This document shows, one piece after another, positions 5,875 through 9,094 of a DNA stretch of 9,094 nucleotides. The position numbers and the translations under genes were made by a program. The notes below the pieces were generated by a model. That model did not search any database. It was not told the origin of the DNA and saw only the letters and a list, made by a program, of their open reading frames with translations. Within the stretch, counting starts at the first letter, position 1, and each line of letters starts with the position of its first letter. Source of the DNA: CAMBDR01 sp046597185 (GTDB taxonomy: Bacteria; Pseudomonadota; Gammaproteobacteria; Burkholderiales; Burkholderiaceae_D); contig JBKJLF010000299.1 of NCBI GenBank assembly GCA_046597185.1, forward strand, positions 1-9,094. The letters run 5' to 3'.

Positions 5875-6744
5875 ATGCAATTTGATTTATTTGAATATAA
5901 CCGCGATACCGGCATGCGCCATGATGTGCTCACGGCGCTGGAACAGTTTGACACCTGCACAGCGCGCGAGGCCCTTTCTACCTTGGAGGCAAGTTTCCCA
6001 CAGGATGCCACCCTGCCGGACATGCTTGGCCTGATCGCCGTGCTGGAGCAAAGCGATAGCCAACCCTTCCCCAACCACGCGGCAGCGGCCACTATGCGCG
6101 TGTGCTTAAGCCAGATCGAGCCTATCGCCCTTTACATGTTTGAGCCAACCCACGGGCGCAAATGGCTGAACCAATTATGGCGCGAAGCGGCCTTGCGTGC
6201 GGCGGCCTTACCCTTTTTGGCCAAAGAGAGCGAAAACCATGCCGCGCCACTGTATTTATGCGCCGGGGATTGGGCCAGCGCAGAAAGCACCGTGGCAGCC
6301 ATTGCATCGTGGCGGCGCATTCCCGCACCGCTGGGTTGGATGGCAGAAGCCAAATACCACCAATTGGGGCTGGAAGCAGTCTGGCCCCTGCTTTGTGAAT
6401 TAGCCTTTATTGCACCTGGCCGTTTTGGTGATTGTGTGACGCGGCTGGCTGACCCCACCCTCAGCGCTTTGCTGAAAAAGTTTTATGCCGAGTTTGAAGG
6501 CCGTGGCGATGATAGCGATTTATGCTGGTTTCCGGCTTGGTTGCTGATTGAAAATGGCACGCTGGCAGCGCACTTGCAGGATCTGCAACCCGCGCGTGAC
6601 GGCGCGCCCGAGCAGGCAGCGCTCACGCTGCGCGAGCTGTTGGGGCTGGAGCGGCGCGGTCAACATCAGGCCATCGTCGAGCGTCGCCGTCGCTTGCAGG
6701 GCTTACAGCCTGATTTGTATGCGGCTTATATGAAGACACGCTGA
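5875..6744 (+). CDS. Conserved-looking hypothetical protein, 289 aa, helical, possibly TPR-like
   Basis: I do not recognise a named family. The opening MQFDLFEYNRDTGMRHDVLTALEQFD recalls uncharacterised proteins of betaproteobacteria; this is memory of a style, not a search result. The protein has no signal peptide or membrane helix and is predicted to be all-helical and cytoplasmic. Paired helices such as MRHDVLTALEQFDTCTAREALSTLE (14-38), AALPFLAKE... APLYLCAGDWASAESTVAAI (114-143) and a Trp-rich middle (W148, W155, W170) resemble TPR-type helical hairpins. The C-terminal part is basic (LGLERRGQHQAIVERRRRLQGL) and ends in LYAAYMKTR. GAGGG lies 4 bases before the ATG. It has its own extended -10 promoter and an 85-nt leader. 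Its stop codon lies inside the first unit of a 14-bp tandem repeat. Function is unknown; a scaffold or interaction role would fit the fold impression. Confidence 0.82.
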   Translation: MQFDLFEYNRDTGMRHDVLTALEQFDTCTAREALSTLEASFPQDATLPDMLGLIAVLEQSDSQPFPNHAAAATMRVCLSQIEPIALYMFEPTHGRKWLNQLWREAALRAAALPFLAKESENHAAPLYLCAGDWASAESTVAAIASWRRIPAPLGWMAEAKYHQLGLEAVWPLLCELAFIAPGRFGDCVTRLADPTLSALLKKFYAEFEGRGDDSDLCWFPAWLLIENGTLAAHLQDLQPARDGAPEQAALTLRELLGLERRGQHQAIVERRRRLQGLQPDLYAAYMKTR

Positions 6745-6773
6745 GGAAGACACGCTGAGGAAGACACGCTGAG
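6732..6773. repeat. Three perfect 14-bp tandem repeats across the stop codon
   Basis: The unit GAAGACACGCTGAG occurs three times head to tail with no mismatch (6732-6745, 6746-6759, 6760-6773). The first copy encodes the last codons of the 289-aa protein (K-T-R) and its TGA stop at 6742-6744. The other two copies lie in the 60-bp gap before the convergent PP-loop gene. Because the stop is in copy one, gain or loss of later copies would leave both proteins unchanged. This looks like recent slippage and a possible VNTR. Confidence 0.92.
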
Positions 6774-6804
6774 CGCCGACGCTAACAATCAAACCATGTT
6801 GGCC

Positions 6805-7479
6805 TTAAAGTGGGCTTAGCCTTTGAAAGTAAAACACGCCGGCACCCAATTCTGGCGGTGACTGATAAGTGAGCTGTTCACCGCGCTGGCATGCCACCGG
6901 ATAGGCGAAACCCGGCCCGTCATACACAAAGGTATGGAATTCGCCATTCTCACCGCAGGCATCCACCCCTTTCGGCAAGTCGGCCAAAAAAGCGGCATCA
7001 AATTCGCGACCGCAAAATTCCTGTCCCAGAAAGCGGCCATTCACGCACACCACAATGGCCTTGAATCCGGCCTGTAAAAATTCATCCACCAGGCTTTGGC
7101 GCGCTTGCTGCCAGAGCGGCAATACCGCTTCCAGGCTGGCGGCGGCGCAAACTTTTTCTTCCCAGTCACGATGAGCTTGCAAATCGATGTCACCAAACAC
7201 GGCAAAGCGGATGCCATTGGCGTGGGCGCTTTGCAAGGTGGCGATAAATTGCGCTTCGTAGGTTTGCCAGGTGGTTTGATAGAAGGTCAGCGGCAAACCC
7301 AGGCTTGCCGCTTGCGCCTGCATCAGCGCGGCGGGTACGCCATGCGAGCGCGACCAAACGCTGGCTTCATCCATGGCGGTAATGAGTAGCGCCACGGCCA
7401 TGCCGTTTTGGCGCGCGCGCTGCAAGGCGAGGCAAGAATCTTTGCCGCCGCTCCAGGAAATGAGGGTGTTGGGGGTCAT
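6805..7479 (-). CDS. PP-loop ATP pyrophosphatase, Dph6-like (adenine nucleotide alpha-hydrolase)
   Basis: A complete 224-aa cytoplasmic enzyme of the HUP/PP-loop superfamily. SGGKDS at 10-15 is the ATP-pyrophosphate-binding P-loop, directly after the first strand (NTLISW). Family-typical blocks follow: LLITAMDE (31-38), SHGVPAALMQAQAASLGLPL (45-64), FAVFGDIDLQAHRDWEE (92-108), LWQQARQSLVDEFLQAGFKAIVVCV (122-146) and the C-terminal signature CGENGEFHTFVYDGP (175-189). Archaeal and eukaryotic relatives (Dph6) use ATP and ammonia to amidate diphthine on EF2. Bacteria lack diphthamide, so the bacterial substrate is unknown and a 'diphthine-ammonia ligase' label should not be taken literally. GGAG lies 9 bases before the ATG at 7479, which fixes the start. 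It stands alone between a convergent gene and the hipBA remnants. Confidence 0.88.
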   Translation of the reverse strand: MTPNTLISWSGGKDSCLALQRARQNGMAVALLITAMDEASVWSRSHGVPAALMQAQAASLGLPLTFYQTTWQTYEAQFIATLQSAHANGIRFAVFGDIDLQAHRDWEEKVCAAASLEAVLPLWQQARQSLVDEFLQAGFKAIVVCVNGRFLGQEFCGREFDAAFLADLPKGVDACGENGEFHTFVYDGPGFAYPVACQRGEQLTYQSPPELGAGVFYFQRLSPL

Positions 7480-7565
7480 GTCAAATTACTCCGAATAAAT
7501 ATCAAGGGTTGAGTCGTGACGCAAAGTGATTGCCTCACCGTTTTATCGATATGCCAATGGCGTCA

Positions 7566-8245
7566 TTATCGACCTGCAAAGCGCCCAGGTTTTAAGGAAT
7601 GTCGCCCGCCATCCCACTCGCGTTTCATCCGCGCCAAAAACCCGGCCTCGGCCCGTGCACCATGTTCATTCAAGGTGGCCTCCATGGCATCGGCAATGCG
7701 CTCAAGCACTTGCTCCGCCGACTTAACGCCGCACAGCTTGCCAAATTCCAGCATGTCCTGGTGTGACGGGTAGTCACGACTACGATGCATTTTAAGTGCC
7801 ATGCTGCGGTCTGCCATCACCAACCCGTTGCGACCTGCCAGATCATAGGCACTGGTGGTCACCACATCGTAGAGTGGTGCCAGCCTTGGCCCGCTGGCGT
7901 CTACCGGGTGGCCATACAGCAATCCAAAGTTTTTCAGATGGGCATCACCATTACGCACCATCACCGACAAGGCAAGATATTCAAACAGGCGATGCAAACT
8001 CGTGGCGCGCTGTTCTGCGCCGCAATAAATGGTAATGGCCTTGGCCACCGCTTCGTAGCTGCCCTGATATTTTTGATCCCGGGTGCCAGTCCGGTTCATC
8101 AACACGGCCATGTCTTCAAAGCCGATTTGCTGCTCACCTTCCAAATCAAAGCGCGCCATCACAAACAAAGCGCCGAACGGGCATCGCGGCTTAAAAAACC
8201 GGACTCGCCCTGTGGTGTTGACACCAGAAATTGTTTAATCTTCAT
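7566..8245 (-). pseudogene. hipA: hipA-type toxin kinase remnant (internal deletion plus frameshift)
   Basis: HipA toxins are serine/threonine kinases; the E. coli protein phosphorylates glutamyl-tRNA synthetase and is held in check by HipB. The frame opens at ATG 8245 with MKIKQFLVSTPQGESG, like the extreme N-terminus of one HipA subfamily. It then runs straight into FLSRDARSA, which looks like the sequence just before the kinase core. A frameshift near 8170-8180 is needed to continue into LFVMARFDLEGEQQIGFEDMAVLM and on to the stop at 7566. The C-terminal half is well kept: RNGDAHLKNFGLLY carries the catalytic aspartate (E. coli D309) and APLYDVVTT the metal-binding aspartate (E. coli D332). 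HipA proteins are usually about 410-450 aa. I infer that some 190-200 residues, including the ATP-loop and the autophosphorylated serine region, are missing. The start overlaps the hipB stop by 11 bases, the normal operon order. Confidence 0.78.
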
Positions 8246-8378
8246 CAAACAAATCGCCAATTTGGTCAAAATCGATGTGGCGATCCGTAATCATACGCCC
8301 CAAAGCGCGGCGCTCGGCACGGAAAGCGCGGCCTAATTCTTCGAGGGAAAAATAGCCGAGTGTATTTTTGTCTGTCAT
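8235..8378 (-). pseudogene. hipB: hipB-type antitoxin remnant lacking its HTH core
   Basis: A 47-codon frame that reads MTDKNTLGYF, then SLEELGRAFRAERRALG, then RMITDRHIDFDQIGDLFDED. The middle is the first helix of an Xre/HipB helix-turn-helix domain, where 'ALGLTQxELA...' should follow. The final piece resembles the C-terminal tail of HipB proteins, which normally lies about 45-55 residues further on. The DNA-recognition helices are therefore gone while the two ends remain in frame. I infer an internal deletion, perhaps between short ALG-coding repeats, one after helix 1 and one before the tail. Start M at 8378 is chosen; an ATG at 8387 is also in frame and neither has a good RBS. The stop overlaps the hipA start. 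The product, if made, could not bind DNA as HipB does. Confidence 0.62.
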
Positions 8379-8389
8379 GGCGAACATTT

Positions 8390-8407
8390 TATCGTTTAAT
8401 AGGGATA
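8390..8407. promoter_or_regulatory. HipB-operator-like palindrome upstream of hipB
   Basis: TATCG-N8-GGATA lies 12 bases upstream of the hipB remnant start. The E. coli HipB operator is TATCC-N8-GGATA, so nine of ten fixed positions match with the same 8-bp spacer. On the - strand it reads TATCC-N8-CGATA. It sits where autoregulatory hip operators sit, over the promoter region. Only one site is visible, whereas E. coli has several. Confidence 0.5.
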
Positions 8408-8585
8408 AATGTACGCTAAGACGAACAAATGGGCAAGTAGAACGGTAGCTGTTTTTTGATTTCCACCAGGAATCGCCAAAACACGATTCCGCCAGCGCAA
8501 TTGGCCGATATTTGCGGTTACAATTATCCCAAAGTAGGAAAATTTTCGCACCCCCCTGTCGCGCCACACTGATCAAAGGCTAACC
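8408..8585. other. Divergent intergenic region between hipB and the phosphoesterase remnant
   Basis: A 178-bp spacer with no gene. TACAAT at 8519-8524 is a possible -10 for the + strand gene, without a clear -35 at standard spacing. AAAGG at 8575-8579 is a good Shine-Dalgarno six bases before the ATG at 8586. No further palindromes or repeats stand out. Confidence 0.4.
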
Positions 8586-8955
8586 ATGAGCAAACTCGTT
8601 TGGCTACATTTGTCCGATATTCACTTCCTGCCAAATAATGAATGGCAAGATAGCACCGCACGCGATGACTTGCTCAAATTTCTGGCAAAGCAATTGCACC
8701 AACACGATTTAACGGTGGATTTGATCTTTTGAACTGGTGATATTGCTTTTGGCGAATTGCGTGGACAAAACCTTGGCCGTGCAATATGAAATGGCGCGTG
8801 AATTTTTTGGCCAGGTGTTGGATGTGTGTAAATGCGACATTTCGCGCTTGTTTGTGGTGCCGGGTAATCATGATATTGCTCGTGGTTGTATCACCGAGGC
8901 CGGCAAAGACGCTTGGCAGCGATGGGGTTCGGATAATCCTAAATTCCTGTGTTAA
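8586..8955 (+). pseudogene. Calcineurin-like metallophosphoesterase pseudogene
   Basis: This is the N-terminal part of a metal-dependent phosphoesterase broken in several places. It starts at ATG 8586, with AAAGG six bases before, and reads MSKLVWLHLSDIHFLPN, which gives the first metal motif D-x-H. It continues to DLIF, then a TGA at 8730-8732, then TGDIAFGEL, the second metal motif (GD). Around 8756-8765 the frame must shift by one base to continue as DKTLAVQYEMAREFFGQVLDV and on to RLFVVPGNHDI, the GNHD motif at about 8863-8874. That frame stops at TAA 8953-8955, shortly after a normal-looking stretch. All three core metal motifs are still recognisable, so the damage is probably recent. 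Related full-length proteins are often 300 aa or more and can carry C-terminal regulatory or defence domains, which are not visible here. Confidence 0.8.
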
Positions 8956-8957
8956 CC

Positions 8958-8990
8958 CGTCGCCAAAGCTGGCGGCGAGGTCGTTTTTTT
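8958..8990 (+). terminator. Hairpin with downstream T-run inside or after the phosphoesterase remnant
   Basis: CGTCGCCA (8958-8965) pairs with TGGCGGCG (8970-8977), including one G-T pair, around an AAGC loop. A run of seven T follows at 8984-8990 after a six-base spacer. The spacer is longer than in a classic intrinsic terminator, so efficiency is uncertain. It begins three bases after the TAA stop. Confidence 0.35.
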
Positions 8991-9094
8991 GGGATTTTCG
9001 GTGCTCACGGCAAGGATTTTTTCGACGAACTAACCCACCAATGCCTTCCACCTCTGCGCTGATGGCAACTGAGGCGCAGTTGCCAGAACATGCT
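8991..9094 (+). other. Right edge, no gene recognised
   Basis: I cannot assign this segment. One + frame (about 8943-9047) reads GIFGAHGKDFFDELTHQ and could be a further fragment of the phosphoesterase reading frame, but no family motif confirms it. A - strand frame covers 8674-9051 but has no protein-like pattern and lies opposite the conserved phosphoesterase motifs. Confidence 0.3.

Noticed and set aside
7785..8336. 183-aa open frame on the + strand opposite hipBA
   Set aside because: It is the antisense shadow of the HipA kinase motifs (GDAHLKN, LYDVV), which clearly mark the - strand as coding.
8730..8732. The in-frame TGA in the phosphoesterase as a selenocysteine or other recoding site
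   Set aside because: A frameshift 25-35 bases later and another stop soon after show general decay, and no selenocysteine insertion hairpin stands out right after the TGA. Metallophosphoesterases are not known selenoproteins at this position.
8674..9051. 125-aa open frame on the - strand
   Set aside because: It lies opposite the conserved phosphoesterase motifs on the + strand and has no protein-like pattern of its own.
1..9094. CRISPR array, tRNA, rRNA or insertion sequence
   Set aside because: No regularly spaced repeats of 24-40 bp, no cloverleaf or rRNA core sequence, and no transposase motifs or terminal inverted repeats were seen on either strand. The only regular tandem repeat is the 14-bp unit at 6732-6773.

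Overview
The window looks like chromosomal DNA from a proteobacterium of moderate G+C. A betaproteobacterium (Nitrosomonadales-like) is the best guess, from protein style and from the extended -10 promoters. This is an impression of family resemblance, not a measured assignment. Housekeeping genes fill roughly 1-7500. From about 7500 to the right edge the window holds broken accessory genes.

Left block (1-3320, all + strand). The window opens inside the last codons of a DNA photolyase. A 36-codon ORF overlaps its stop by ATGA and looks like the stump of an NAD(P)H-dependent FMN reductase. Next come a VOC (glyoxalase-fold) protein and an SRPBCC/AHSA1 protein, two small ligand-binding folds that are often neighbours. 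An unrecognised 209-aa protein follows, then a complete class II fumarase (fumC, TCA cycle). A strong hairpin lies between fumC and the convergent gene that follows.

Middle block (3325-7479). A secreted di-heme c-type cytochrome of the cytochrome c peroxidase/RoxA-like superfamily is on the - strand. Upstream of it are about 760 bp with no clear gene, but with short repeats, hairpins, a doubtful small secreted ORF on the - strand and a good + strand extended -10 promoter. That promoter serves an unrecognised 289-aa cytoplasmic protein. The gene ends inside the first of three perfect 14-bp tandem repeats. Convergent to it is a complete PP-loop ATPase of the Dph6-like (COG2102-type) family.

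Right block (7480-9094). This is a graveyard of accessory genes. A hipBA-type toxin-antitoxin operon (- strand) is preserved at its ends, but both genes have lost their interiors. The hipB remnant jumps from the first helix of its HTH domain to its C-terminal tail. The hipA remnant jumps from its N-terminal ~16 residues to its C-terminal kinase half and also carries a frameshift. An 18-bp element very close to the E. coli HipB operator lies just upstream. Divergent from it is a calcineurin-like metallophosphoesterase pseudogene with an in-frame TGA, a frameshift and a later stop.

I see no intact new system, no CRISPR array, no tRNA or rRNA and no recognisable transposase. The most informative signals are the doubly deleted hipBA operon with its retained operator, the decayed phosphoesterase beside it, and the 14-bp tandem repeat at the end of the 289-aa gene.
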